A stretch of 64,000 bases of DNA, from NCBI RefSeq assembly GCF_013368755.1, contig NC_049566.1, forward strand, positions 3,348,001-3,412,000, in the 5' to 3' direction. Positions 1 to 11,113 of the stretch are shown here, piece after piece. Position numbers and translations under genes: made by a program. Source of the DNA: Talaromyces rugulosus. Its lineage: Eukaryota; Ascomycota; Eurotiomycetes; Eurotiales; Trichocomaceae. The first letter of the stretch is position 1. Every line of letters starts with the position of its first letter. The notes under the pieces are model-generated. The model worked only from the letters and a program-made list of their open reading frames with translations. It searched no databases and had not been told where the DNA came from.

Positions 1-1382
1 ATTATATTGGTCTTCTCTATAAAATTCTCTAATTAGTTCTTTCTCTTGACCTTATTATAGATAAGGTTATATTTCTTCTAGATTAGTATCTTTTTCCTAA
101 GGTAGTTCCTTTTCTAAACTCTATCTGAGGTGTTTCTTAGATTATCCAGAGCTATCTTTTAGCTTAAAATTCTTGAGTGTATTGTATATTTCTTTTTCTA
201 ATATTGATTCTTAGAAGTCCTTAACTTTATTAATCTATTTATTTTTTGACTCTTTCTTTTCACTGTCTAAGGAGATTATAATTGTCTGGTATATGGCCAC
301 AATTTATTGATAGATTATTGTTATTTTCTAAAGGCTGATGTTATTGTTCTATTTATTTTACTCTGATCAGCACTGTTATATAAAGTATCTTTTTTATCCA
401 TACTTATAATAAGCTTTGTTTTCTTTATGCTTAGCTATTTCTTCTTTACTAATCATATTATTAAGCTACATCTTAACATTGCTATCCTTGTCGTATTGGG
501 TTCCTTGTTTTACTAATATATTAGTATACTAAAGGAATCTTCTAACTTTCTTCTATCTCTAAAACTTCTATCACTTCTATTTAATCTTGAATAGTTTATT
601 GTTAATCTTAACCACCATCTCAATAAATCTATCAATGTTATTGGGTCGGTTGAGTTTAATAAGTTCTATCTAGACTTCTTCTTTGAGCATATTCTCAAAG
701 ATTGTAATTTAAATAGCATTATTATAATGCAGTGGTATTACTATCTATCAGAATTTAGTTGCTAATTACTAAGCAGATCTAGTTTATTATAGATATCTTA
801 GTTATCTTTTTATAGTCTATAGCTCATTAATATTTCTAAACATTTTTCCAAATTTCTATTTGAACATACTGTAGTTTGAAAATAGTTCTCTAGTGATAGT
901 TCCCTAATTACCTTTATTGATAGTGTATAATTCACTTAGCATAGACTGTATCTATTCTGTTGCTGCATTGGTAAAGCATGATGCCACAAAGATCATTTTC
1001 TTTTTGTTATTAGTGATCTGGTTAGCTTTGATATATATTTCTATATTAACTAAGAATATCTTTAACTTAGATCTAGTTCTGTCAAAGGTCATAGGTTTTA
1101 GTAGCTTAATTTTGTTATCGGCTATTCTAGCTTTACTAGATAGTATAGCTATGACTTAAGCTTTAAGTTAATTAATATAATTATCTTTTTTAGTAACTAC
1201 AGCTTATAGTCTTTAAATATATTTATTTATTTAATTAATGACTCTTTCTAACATAGTAAATCTTTGCTAAGTTTGTTTGTTAGGTTTATCATTACTGTCT
1301 TGATCAACTGGTCTTGCTTATTTTGTAGATAGGTGTAGAGTTGCTAATCCTGCTGTTAATATATTGCTATTTCTTGCTATAA
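1..1382 (-). pseudogene. RIPed gag of ChrA-3
   Basis: Minus-strand remnant of the Gag N-terminus and capsid, homologous to residues 1-207 of the intact polyprotein plus the segment (about 1-770) that the intact copy has lost. The start codon region near 1380 corresponds to the intact ATG but is mutated. Many CAA/CAG/TGG codons have become stops. Short plus-strand ORFs here (for example 917-1159) are only mirror images of gag. Confidence 0.85.
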
Positions 1383-1449
1383 TTAGCTTATTAATAAGGT
1401 TTGATTATTTATCTAGTTCTTAAAACTTCGTATTATAAGAGTGTTTTAT

Positions 1450-2061
1450 TGTTAATCAATTCAACAACTTATCACCAAGATGTGAATTAAGATAGATATT
1501 CTACTAATAGAAAGCAAGATAAGAAGTTTATATAAAGTAATTCTAGAATAAGTAGAGTACTATCGCAATGATAAGCTGCAAAGTATATTAAAAAGTAATA
1601 GTAATATACTATTTACTTAAAAGAATAAAATACAATAAACTAGATATATAATAGTAAATAAGTATCCTTATATAGCTGATCTTAAATATAGTAAACATAG
1701 TCAAGCTCTGCTTAACTATGTCAGTATATAGTTTCTTAGTATAATCTTATTATATTGATTATATAGTCACATACCTAAGTCTATAAGATAGATCTTTTTA
1801 TATAAAGACTCTTTTCGCATGGAGATCCTTTTTATATAGGATCTTTTTTTATATAGAGTCTATTTTTATATAGAAACTATTTCTATATAACACAGGCTTC
1901 CATTCGATAAGTCATTCTATATAGAAGTATAAATGTAGGTATTTCTTCCTTCTTAGATATAATCAGAGATTCTATCCCATAAGAATATCCAATAACCTTT
2001 GCTTATGTAACTAGCGTCCGCTGTCACATCTATTGGCTGAGCGTTATCGATTCTTATGACA
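1450..2061 (-). repeat. 5' LTR of ChrA-3 (612 bp, RIPed)
   Basis: It starts TGTTA (TGTCA before RIP) and ends TGACA. It is 612 bp, exactly the length of the intact family LTRs, and alignable over its whole length. The 17-bp U3 array survives in decayed form around 1805-1890. Confidence 0.92.
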
Positions 2062-3960
2062 CGGTGGCTATATAGATTAATAATGGAAAACACCACCCTG
2101 CAAGGTATAAATCTGGAATCTGGACTGAGGTTAAATAAAAGTATAATGCTGGCAAGCATAAATACCAAGCGGTTCTAAAGGCTTTTAAGAAATTCTGGCA
2201 CTGGCTATATGGTGTCTATTTTACTTTAGAAATTGATGCCGACATTCTGGTAGTCTAATTAAACAGGTCTATATCTAATCTGCCTGGTATATTAGTTATA
2301 AGTTGGCTAGTCTAGATTTGTCTTTTTGATTTTATTATGAAGTATGTTTCTAGATATAAGTATACTGTAGTAGACAGCCTTTCTAGATAGTCTACAACCG
2401 AGTAGGAGCGTGAAAATTAAGTATAGAAAATGGATATTAATGAATATATAATCGCCTAGTTCTTAGGTATCATAGCTAGGGTCTTATCAGTAGTGGCTGG
2501 TCAGGTAATAGATTATATGCTTCTAGAGTTCTATTCAGATGCATAAGAAGAAATAGTCTGGTATTTAATGATATTAGAAAGATCTATACACATAAACAAA
2601 GCAGAGTTCTGCTTATTTAAAGAAAAGGCTTTTCGCTTTCTTATTTAGGATAGACACCTTTTTTGCTGAAGGAAAGGCGCAAATGTGGTTCCTAAAAGAG
2701 TTATCAATGGGCCTAATGACTGATATCAGATCATAACTTCTCTGCATGATGATATAGGCCATCGAGGCTATGAGGGCATCTATCAGTATGTGTAGAGTGT
2801 CTACTGATAGAAAGGCATATTTAAGGATATTTTAAAATAAATTTAAGAATGCTATAAGTGTTAGATATATACTTCTTAATAGTAAAAAAAAGAACTTAAT
2901 CCCAGCTAAATATTCATAGCTTAATGATAGATAGCTATCAATATTATACATATACTAGAAGACTAAGGAAAACGCTATTTAATAGTAATAAAGAAAGATC
3001 TATCTAGATAGGTAAAGACCTGCACTATTCACTCTGTCACTACTGCTCTAATAGGAGACTTCTTGTACAAAGATGTGTTCTGTAAATAAGGAATCCTGGT
3101 TACTATAGTTATGGATTAGGGCCCTGAAAATCGAGGTCTCAAAGTATACTTGCTTAGAAAATATGGCGTATATGCATCAGTTATTGCTCCATATCATCCA
3201 CAGGCTAATGGATTTGTTGAAAATGGATATAAGGTCATTAAAGACGCGTTCTTGAAGATTGACAGAGGCACTAGATGAGGCTGGGTATTAAATCTACCAG
3301 TAGTCCTCTTTATAGATCGTGTCACTATTTGTTGATCTATAGAATTAATACTATTCTATATGAATATGGGACGCTATACAATTTTACCAGTCAAAGCTAC
3401 TATATCAACCTAGAAAACACTTTCTTAGGAAGCTATATCTACAACAGAAGACCTGGTTGCGCTGTGGGCCCAATAACTTGAAAGGTGAGATATAGATATA
3501 GAGGAAGCTTCGCTGAGTGTTGAAAGGCAGCATTGTCTGAATTGAGATTGGACTAATGACTATAGAACTATCTGTTCGGAGTGTTTACAAATTGGAGATC
3601 TTGTTTTTCTGTATAATATACCCTAGTCTCGTGATATATTAATGAAGGTGAAGCTGCTCTGGTGTTGGTTAGATCTATACTGCATTACATAGGTCAACAA
3701 GCAGGGATCTTACCATATTGCGGAATTGGATAGCTCTGAAGCACGAGGCGTTTATAACGGCAATAGATTAAAGAAATATTTTGCCAGGACAGCCTCTGAA
3801 TCAGGGAAAGACCCCCTCTCCCAGGAAAAAGGGAGTGAGGAAGGGATCATAGATATAGACCATAATGGCGTTCTAGCGGGATAGGATTTTGCAGTGGTTA
3901 TGTCACCACCCCAGTAAAATCACAATTAGGAAACTATTGAAGATGTATATTATAAGTATA
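2062..3960 (+). pseudogene. Gypsy pol fragment: RNase H - integrase, RIPed
   Basis: Plus-strand remnant of a gypsy-type polyprotein of a family not otherwise seen here. Order: RNase H C-terminal part about 2100-2410 (similar to YNAGKHKYQAVLKAFKKFWH, then a D-x-LSR-like end); integrase zinc-binding region about 2730-2870 (H, H, C-x2-C); integrase core about 2890-3270 with a decayed D-x-G-x-E motif and an intact APYHPQANGFVEN-type block around the catalytic Glu near 3200-3225; then an SH3-like integrase tail about 3580-3780. There are many in-frame stops of RIP type, and neither protease/RT nor LTRs are visible. It abuts ChrA-3 on the left. Assignment to gypsy is firm; the family is not known to me. 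Confidence 0.8.
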
Positions 3961-4320
3961 CTAATAGTATTAAAATATCTGCTTTTCTCTTCTTCCTTAT
4001 TTAATTTTTATAAGTTTTTATTTTAAAAATTTCTTTTCTTTCTTTTATTTTTAAACTAGAGAGAAGAAGTTAGGCCTATAAGCCCTAAGTTTATTTTTTT
4101 CTTCTATTTTCTTCCTTCTCTTTTTTTTGTAATTGGTAAATGCTAATATATCTTATCCTTATTAAGAGATCCAGTCAGTGGCAGAGAGATAGTAGAGTTA
4201 AGAATTTTCTGCCATTATACTGTCTGATAGGAACTTGAATCTCATACTAAGCAGTGTTTTATTTCAGAATTAAAGAGATTTTATAGTAGTTATTTATTAT
4301 ATCTAATAGTTGTCGCGAGA
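3961..4320. other. AT-rich spacer with pyrimidine tracts
   Basis: Low-complexity T/C-rich sequence (runs of t, tctt and ttct) following the gypsy fragment. I see no coding signal, TIR or LTR terminus here. It could be the 3' untranslated part of the gypsy remnant. Confidence 0.5.
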
Positions 4321-7120
4321 AGATAGATACTAAGAATAGATTACAGTGCTAAGACAGCTAATAGCAATGAGAGAATAGGTAAAGGACTATGTCTTCTTTC
4401 TAGTAGAATATACTATAGCAGTAAAGGATTATAAAGCTTTATAAAGAGTTAGAGAAAAGGATTTCTATTTATTATAAAGACAGCCTATTCAGATTATAGA
4501 GAAAGTTAAGAATTGTTGCCACTACATAGAAAGGATAAAGAGGATAACCACAGATGTCTAGGATACAGACAAGGCCAAGCTTATATTTAAGCATGTAATA
4601 TTTGAATAGATGGCCTAAGAATTTAGAAAACTTTATAATCTACAAGTACTATATAATATCCTCTAGCATTGTATCAATAAAGTTATTGTACACAGGATCA
4701 TACATTCTTCGCGAGGCGTTATCAATATGGATCAAATAGTGATAAAAGATATTGACATGATCCTTGCTGATACTAGCATTGACCTAGTGGAGTCCCTTTT
4801 GCTTTGTCAGACCTGTCTGATTGTAGGTAATGATAGATTTATTCACTAACCAACAGAAGAGGAACTTCAAATTGCCATGGGCCCTTTAATAGAAGGACTG
4901 GTTCCTACTATAATATCGCCGTCAATATAAGGGATGACTATCACGCTTCCTAGAAGAGGCGAAGGCCTAGGGCACTTATAAAAGCACGCGTTACTATAAG
5001 GAAGTAAGATTAGATCCCCAGTATATTCACAAACCCTATCAATAATATCGAATATTTAGTTTGCTTTAATAAGTGAAGCTTTATACAAGATAGTTCCTTC
5101 TCTCTCTATCTATGCCGGCAGCTATACGTCGTTGGAAAGGATGCTTGGTAATTAGCTGAGCTTTAACCTTACATAAATAATGAAATCTTTAGACTAATCA
5201 AAATGTTGGATAATTAAGACTTTACTTAATAGCCTTATCTTTAGCTCTTATTAGGTGTTTCCGCTGGCTTAAACTATATCTATTGTCCTAAACGTCAGAG
5301 TAAAGCGGGTGGCTGCTATTACTGCCAAAAAAGCGCTTAAATTAGCCCAAGAATTAATTAAGGAGAATGACGCTGACAAGGCTAGTAATAAGATATATAA
5401 CAAAAGATATACCACTTTCCTTTAACCTAGTGGAATTTCTGATAATAAACTATTTTCTATAGCAGTTTGTGGTTACAGAGAGATAGATAAGGAGATTATT
5501 ATAAAACTCTATCTTTGTCTTTCTCTGACAAGAGAGTAGGTGTCATAACTTCTAAAAGATATATATACCCAGAGTGAGAGAATAATTTAAGGTCTAGAGC
5601 AGTTACTTTCTAATATAATAATATGGTTCTGCTATTGATACTTAAAGATTACTAGCTTCTATATTAGTTTATAGACTTGTTTTTCTTATCTTGTTTTAGT
5701 AGAACAGTTCATGTATGTCCTAGAAGAATGATATAATCTAAGCATCTTAACTACCAATAAGACTATATATCTATGGTTCTGTGTTTCCGCACAGTCTATA
5801 TAACCTAAAGATGCTCTTAAAGTATATAAGTTTGTATCAACAGAAAGTCTTAAAGTTCTATTACTATAAAGAATATTAAGGCCAAAGTGTATAAAATGAA
5901 TTTTTCAACTGAATAGGCTTATTCTGTCTGATAAGGGTGCAAACGACGGCTGGAAATTATAGATAAAGATAGAATCTACTACTTTTGACTAGTGCATGCT
6001 ATGGTGGAAGAAACATAGGCTGATAGAGATCTTTAAAGAGGAATTCTCTATATACAACTGATATTTATAGAAAATTAGTGGCTAAGACAACTATAGTTAG
6101 TTATATAACATATTCCACTCTTTTATATAGTAGGCTATAAGGCAAGACCTTATGTATTGATCTATGTACATAGTGTTGAGGTTTAATAATAAATAGAAAA
6201 TGATCTCTTACCCTTACTATATAAAATACACTAAACCTAGGGATAAGACATTCTTCAGGTATATTGATATCAATATTCTATCATGTATTAAGGATGAACG
6301 GGGTATAAGTATAATTCAGGGCTTTTTATCTTTAGACACCGAAACAGACAGCAACTATACCAAGATACTGCCTATGATATATTATCAGCTCAGACCTTGG
6401 TAAGAAAATATTAGGAAGTATAGGCTTCAGACTAATAGTTTTATACATCATATTAAGGACACTATATAGACTAAGGAGGACGAGAAGTAATTCTAGACTA
6501 GGTAGATAAAGATCAAGTGCTGAGAATACACTATTTAAGTAACCAATGCCTGCTTGCTCTATAGATTAACTAGATCTGCTGATAGTGTTTGTCGGATAAT
6601 ACTTTTATAGTTCATTGAGATTTATAATAATTACTTAGGTCTAGATATGGTTAAAGCTGATACTTAGGAAGACCTTGCTACTATCTATTATAATCTTATT
6701 CCTAGATCTACCTCTTCTTCTGGTTTAAATAATTGCTATAGCACTATTCTATATATTTTCCCTGTAGCAATTTCTTTTTATAGACTCAGCCTAGTAAGTG
6801 ATGCTTTGATAGGATAAAAGAAATAGACAGAACCTATAGTTATTCAAGAAATGAATGTGTATTGGAGAAATAAGAATACTATAGCTTAAAAACAATATCT
6901 CTAGTAACAATTTAGCTGTGCAAAGACGGTAAAGGAATGTTAAGAGGTGGTGAAGCTGGCAGAGTAAGCTACTTATAGAGAAAATTCATACTTCTTGAAC
7001 AAAGAAAGAGGTATTAAGACTCCTCCTTTCCCTGATAGATTAGAACCGGAGTAGGAAGCAGAACTAGGAAAAGCCTTTAGAGACCCTTTTGATGAGAAAG
7101 GTGATCATTATTAAAGCAGG
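4321..7120 (+). pseudogene. RIPed gene remnant, possible 2OG-Fe(II) dioxygenase-like core
   Basis: Plus-strand reading frames with only RIP-type stops run through this stretch, for example about 5290-5430 (VKRVAAITAKKALKLAQEL) and 6200-6403. The latter contains FFRYIDINI, where Y is TAT and CAT before RIP would give H-x-D. About 330 bp downstream a LLYRLTR stretch would read LLHGSTG-like, giving a distal His. H-x-D followed by a distal His-Gly is the metal-binding layout of cupin-fold 2-oxoglutarate dioxygenases. The order, a large N-terminal region followed by the putative core, is clear, but I do not recognise the protein. It could be cargo or an extra ORF of the neighbouring gypsy remnant, or a duplicated host gene caught by RIP. 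Function is inferred from decayed motifs only. Confidence 0.4.
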
Positions 7121-7557
7121 ACTGATAGAAGGTCTTTTAGTTTATTTATCCCTGTGATCTACTTTAGTCTTTTCTTATTATTATGTTTCTTATATTTTAT
7201 AAGTAGATTTTTTTGGTTCTTTTATTTGCTTTGTAAAGGGCGCCGGGACTACGCTCTAGGAGAGAAGGATAATACAGTAGAGGAAATCCACTGTATTGAT
7301 ATCTTCAGGAGGGTGGTTTCCTCAGTAGCTGAAGGAGATGTATTTATATCTGAGCATTAAGCAGATAAATAGAAAAAGAGACAGTGAATAGACACCTAGC
7401 GCAGTCGGTATAGAGAAGAATTGATTTGGTTATTATTTGAAAGTGTTTTATTAGTCTGTTTGTATGCACCCTACCTGCATAAAGGAAACGACGGTTCGAT
7501 ATACACCCTGCTACATCTCGCGCCAGTCCTTTTACCAGGACATTCACATCTTCCACC
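7121..7557. other. Unassigned stretch between gene remnant and ChrB LTR
   Basis: It contains a hydrophobic plus ORF (7154-7360) and a less AT-rich, apparently less RIPed piece (7380-7557). The latter ends abruptly where homology to the ChrB LTR begins. I do not recognise either. The abrupt junction at about 7558 means that the first ~180 bp of the ChrB 3' LTR are missing here. Confidence 0.4.
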
Positions 7558-7739
7558 ACAATAATAAGCTAGATATATAATGATAAGTAAGCATTCCTAT
7601 ATAATTCTTATAATATATCACCTGATATATTATATCTTATCATTTAATAAACTATATTATATCGCCCAATATAATATATTATAGCGCCTGCTATAAGCTT
7701 ATCTTAGCTCACTAAGCATACCTGAAGCACTAAACCAAT
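7558..7739 (-). repeat. ChrB 3' LTR, outer fragment
   Basis: Matches positions 48463-48644 of the ChrB 5' LTR, with RIP-type differences, up to the CCAAT where ChrC inserted. The continuation is at 20619-20734. Confidence 0.85.
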
Positions 7740-7949
7740 TGTGAGGCCGTGAGACCTTCGGGACGCACCAGATGCCGCACCTCGCTACACTAGCCTCACA
7801 GAGGGTTGCCAAGCCACTAATGAAGCGGCATATATATACTGACCTTCGTATAGGGGTTGTCAAAGGTCAGCAATCAGTTTGACTACTTAGCGAATCATAG
7901 CTTTACTATTAAATCTAACTCTTATTTATTCTCTATATAATATCCTTAT
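7740..7949 (+). repeat. ChrC 5' LTR (last base at 13664, split by hAT)
   Basis: The 210 bp here plus base 13664 give 211 bp, equal to the 3' LTR. The hAT duplicated ATCCTTAT at the very end of the LTR. Confidence 0.9.
7831..7838 (+). promoter_or_regulatory. TATA box of ChrC 5' LTR
   Basis: TATATATA lies 30 bp upstream of AGCAATCAG (7869-7877). That segment is complementary to the sequence 2 nt inside the LTR (13667-13675, CTAATTGCT, one RIP-type change from perfect). A start about 30 bp downstream would put this segment at the RNA 5' end, as needed for self-priming. Confidence 0.55.
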
Positions 7950-9234
7950 TAGTCTTCCGCACGACCCAGTAAAACCCAGACCCAACCCAGACCCAACCTA
8001 GACTGGGTTGGGTTTTGGGTCAAATATATCGACCTAGTAATAGGTCTGGGTTAGACTGGGTAATCTAGTACTGGGCCTGGGGTCCTAAATTGGATTATAA
8101 ATATAATAAATATACCAAGAATTCTAATTATATAATTTATGTATTTTATAGTTATATTTTTGAGTATTTACTTTACAGATTTATTAGGAAAAAAGGTAAA
8201 AGAAAAGTCTTTATTTAGAATTTATATATTTAATTAATGATATTTAAATATATTATTTTTCTAGTTTTTATATTTCTATTCTGATACCTGTGTCTGTATA
8301 TAGATTGGTGGTAATAACAGTGAGTCTAGACTATTTGGTTCAGCAGTAGATAAGGAAGTTGTATTTAGTTCTATATTCTTTATTTTATTCTCTAATCTAT
8401 TTTTTAGTTTATCCTCTTGCTCCTTTGTATTATTAATTAGATTAATCTCATCTTTATTAAGCTTCTTTTCTCTTTCTTCTTTCGCTGCCTCAAGCTCATC
8501 CTGTGAGAAGAATTTTTCAAGAAGCTTTGCTTCCTATGTTTCTATATCGAATTTAGATATACAAAGAAATATTATCAACTCCTTAATTATCTTGGTCTTT
8601 ATTTTCCTATAATAATAGTAACAAACATCTTAAGTAGTATTAAAAAGGTGTTTTACTTCTGCACCAGTGGCTAGGAAAGAGAGCGTATCTCATACAAAGG
8701 TGGTAATAGCTAGAAAGCAATATTGATGCTCTTTCTAAAAGATAAATAGCTTAATAGAAACAGTATCTAGTTTAAGATTAATAAACTAGTAATATATAGG
8801 TAGTAGATAATCACTGACTATTATCAAGATATTGATTAATTTCATCAGTTATCGCTTATGGCTGTATATCTTTTCTATTAAGCATCTTCTCTAGCCTTGA
8901 GCTTAGTTGAGCTGCAGTATAAGAGCTATATATATCCTAACTTTGACTTTTTACTTGCGCTTAGTATAGGATGAGGACTTGCTAAAAGATATTATGATAG
9001 ATATCTCGCCACTTCTGATCCTAATTGCTAGAAAGAAAGAATCTAAATTTATTCACTAATATAAGCATCATACTGATGGTATAGATATGCCCTTAAATAG
9101 TATTAGTTTGAGCGTAGTACTTATCAAGCTTAGTCCATCCAGCGTCTAGTATGTCCAGTATTTGTTTTTTCTATAAAACATATTTCTGTTGTAGCTGTAT
9201 CTATGATTACTCAAAATAATCAAAAAGTTAGTTA

Positions 9235-9282
9235 ACGTAATCGGTAAGCGAGCCGCCACTGCAAGCGAGCCGCCACTTCCGC
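9235..9282 (+). repeat. Fot1 left TIR
   Basis: 48 bp, identical to the reverse complement of 11066-11113. It contains an internal direct repeat of GCGAGCCGCCACT (two copies, 18 bp apart), so each end offers two identical candidate binding sites. Confidence 0.95.
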
Positions 9283-9328
9283 TCAAAAACGCGTCCCATA
9301 ACAATTCCAATTTGTTCAACACGCCAAT

Positions 9329-10996
9329 ATGCCACCAATTCGCAATGAAAACCAGTCAAATTCTCAGGAACAAGAGGGAAGACTCTTATTAGCTATTTCC
9401 AATTTACAAAATAAAAAAATCTCGACTATTGGACGAGCGGCAAAGATTTATAATGTTCCTCGGACAATTCTACAAGATCGACTAAACGGCACTCAACAAA
9501 GATCTCAAACACGCGCCAATAACCATAAATTGAATAAATTTAAAGAGGAATCGCTTGTTTAATAGATATTGGACCTAAATAAGCGAGGATTACCTCCCCG
9601 ACCATCTATAGTACAAGATATAGCCAATATTTTACTTATACAACATGGAAATCAATAGGTTGGAGAGAAATGGGTATATAATCTAGTTCAATGTCGCTCA
9701 GAGCTCAAATCAAGATTTTCATAAAGATATAACTATAAGCGTGCTAAATATGAAGATCTAAAGATAATTTAAGAATATTTTGGATCTATACAAGAGGCTA
9801 TATTATAATATAGTATCTTATTAGAAGATATTTACAACTTCGATGAGACTGGCTTTGCTATGGGACTTTGCGTAATTATAAAAGTTATTACTGGAAGCGA
9901 TTGATATGCTCATCTAAAGCTATTACAACCTAGTAATCGAGAATAAGTAATTTTAATTAAGGCAGTTAATTCTACTAGATGGGCTTTATTTTTATATATG
10001 ATCTTCAAAGCAACAAAATACTCTCAAAAAGGCTGGTTTAAGACTTTTCTAAAAAATTAAAGAATTAATATTAGCGACAATGGATAGACTACAGATAAGA
10101 TTGGAATAGATTGGCTTATTAATCATTTTATTCCTTTTACCAATGGCCGCACGATGGGAAGATATCGAATATTGATTCTTGATGGCTATAAAAGCCATCT
10201 AACTACGGAATTTAACCAAATTTACACTGAGAATAGTATTATTCCAGTCTGTATATCTCCTTATTCTTCACACCTTTTACAGCCTCTTGATATCAGCTAT
10301 TTTGCGGTTTTAAAACGGCAATATAGACAGCTTGTTGAACAGCAGATAAGGCTTGGATTTAATCATATTAACAAAATTGACTTTCTTACTGCATTTCCAG
10401 AGGCCCGTACAGTGGCATATAAAGCTGAGACTATTCAGAACGGCTTTGTAGCAACTGGATTAATACCATTTGATCCAAATCAAGTTTATCAATAGCTTAC
10501 TATCCAATTAAGGACTCCTACACCCTTTCTAAGTTGATCAAGCAATACACAATCATCCTGCTTATAAACACCTCAAAATCCACGTCAATTTAAGCGCCAA
10601 TTAAGCACAATAAAAAAGCGGATAAGCCGGTGTACAAGGAGTCCTTCTGAAGTTATTGATGAGGCAATTAATCGCATGTCAAAAGCTTATGAGATGAGTA
10701 TTAATGAGCTTCAGATTGTACGAAAGGAAGTTTATGATCTACGAGCTGCACATGAGAAAGAGAAGCAAAAACGCAGACGATCTAGAAAGTAGATATCCCA
10801 TGAGCAAGGAATCACCAGAGAAGAAGCTCAGGCGCTTATACAGGGTCAGATTGAGGCATCTCAAACTGTTACTACTGCTCCGGTCGAGCCAGAGCTTCCA
10901 GTCTCTCAACCGCCTGTACGACGTCAATTTCGCTGCAGCGGTTGTGGTATTGCAGGACATAGAATAACTGGATGTCCTAATCGTACTGGTAATTAA
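9329..10996 (+). pseudogene. Fot1-type transposase, nonsense mutations only
   Basis: 555 codons from ATG 9329 to TAA 10994-10996 in one frame with no net indel, close to the usual Fot1 transposase length. Order: psq-type helix-turn-helix at residues about 20-60 (ISTIGRAAKIYNVPRTILQD); CENP-B-type HTH about 85-140; DDE core with NFDETGFAMG near 9838, LILDGYKSHL near 10173 and LLQPLDISYF near 10275; C-terminal CCHC knuckle CSGCGIAGHRITGC near 10940. Stops occur at 9560-9562, 9656, 9770 and others (CAA/CAG to TAA/TAG), consistent with light RIP. The three catalytic Asp are present, so damage is confined to premature stops and a few substitutions. Confidence 0.9.
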
Positions 10997-11065
10997 TTTT
11001 TTATATATAATTAATATTTTGGGTATAAAATTGAGATTTGAAATTTATATAGATTGCATTTTCGG

Positions 11066-11113
11066 GCGGAAGTGGCGGCTCGCTTGCAGTGGCGGCTCGC
11101 TTACCGATTACGT
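11066..11113 (-). repeat. Fot1 right TIR
   Basis: Exact inverted copy of the left TIR, followed by the TA target duplication. Confidence 0.95.

Larger units (their letters stand above)
1..2061 (-). mobile_element. ChrA-3: RIPed Ty3/gypsy chromovirus, 5' part only
   Basis: This is the right-hand end of a minus-strand copy of the same family as the intact element at 34636-41397; the rest lies beyond the window's left edge. It aligns collinearly with the 5' LTR, leader and gag of the intact copy but is heavily AT-shifted. It ends at TGACA (2057-2061). Unlike the intact copy it retains the gag segment that is deleted there. It borders a different gypsy remnant on the right. Confidence 0.9.
9235..11113 (+). 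mobile_element. Fot1/pogo-type element (1879 bp)
   Basis: Perfect 48-bp terminal inverted repeats (9235-9282 and 11066-11113) are flanked by TA (9233-9234, 11114-11115). One transposase frame is present. It is much less AT-shifted than the surrounding hAT, so it is younger; its termini are untouched by RIP. Confidence 0.95.

Noticed and set aside
7395..7502. tRNA-like A-box (TAGCGCAGTCGG) and B-box (GGTTCGAT)
   Set aside because: The boxes are about 94 bp apart, and neither the T-stem nor the acceptor stem pairs. Not a tRNA, and no SINE copies seen in the window.
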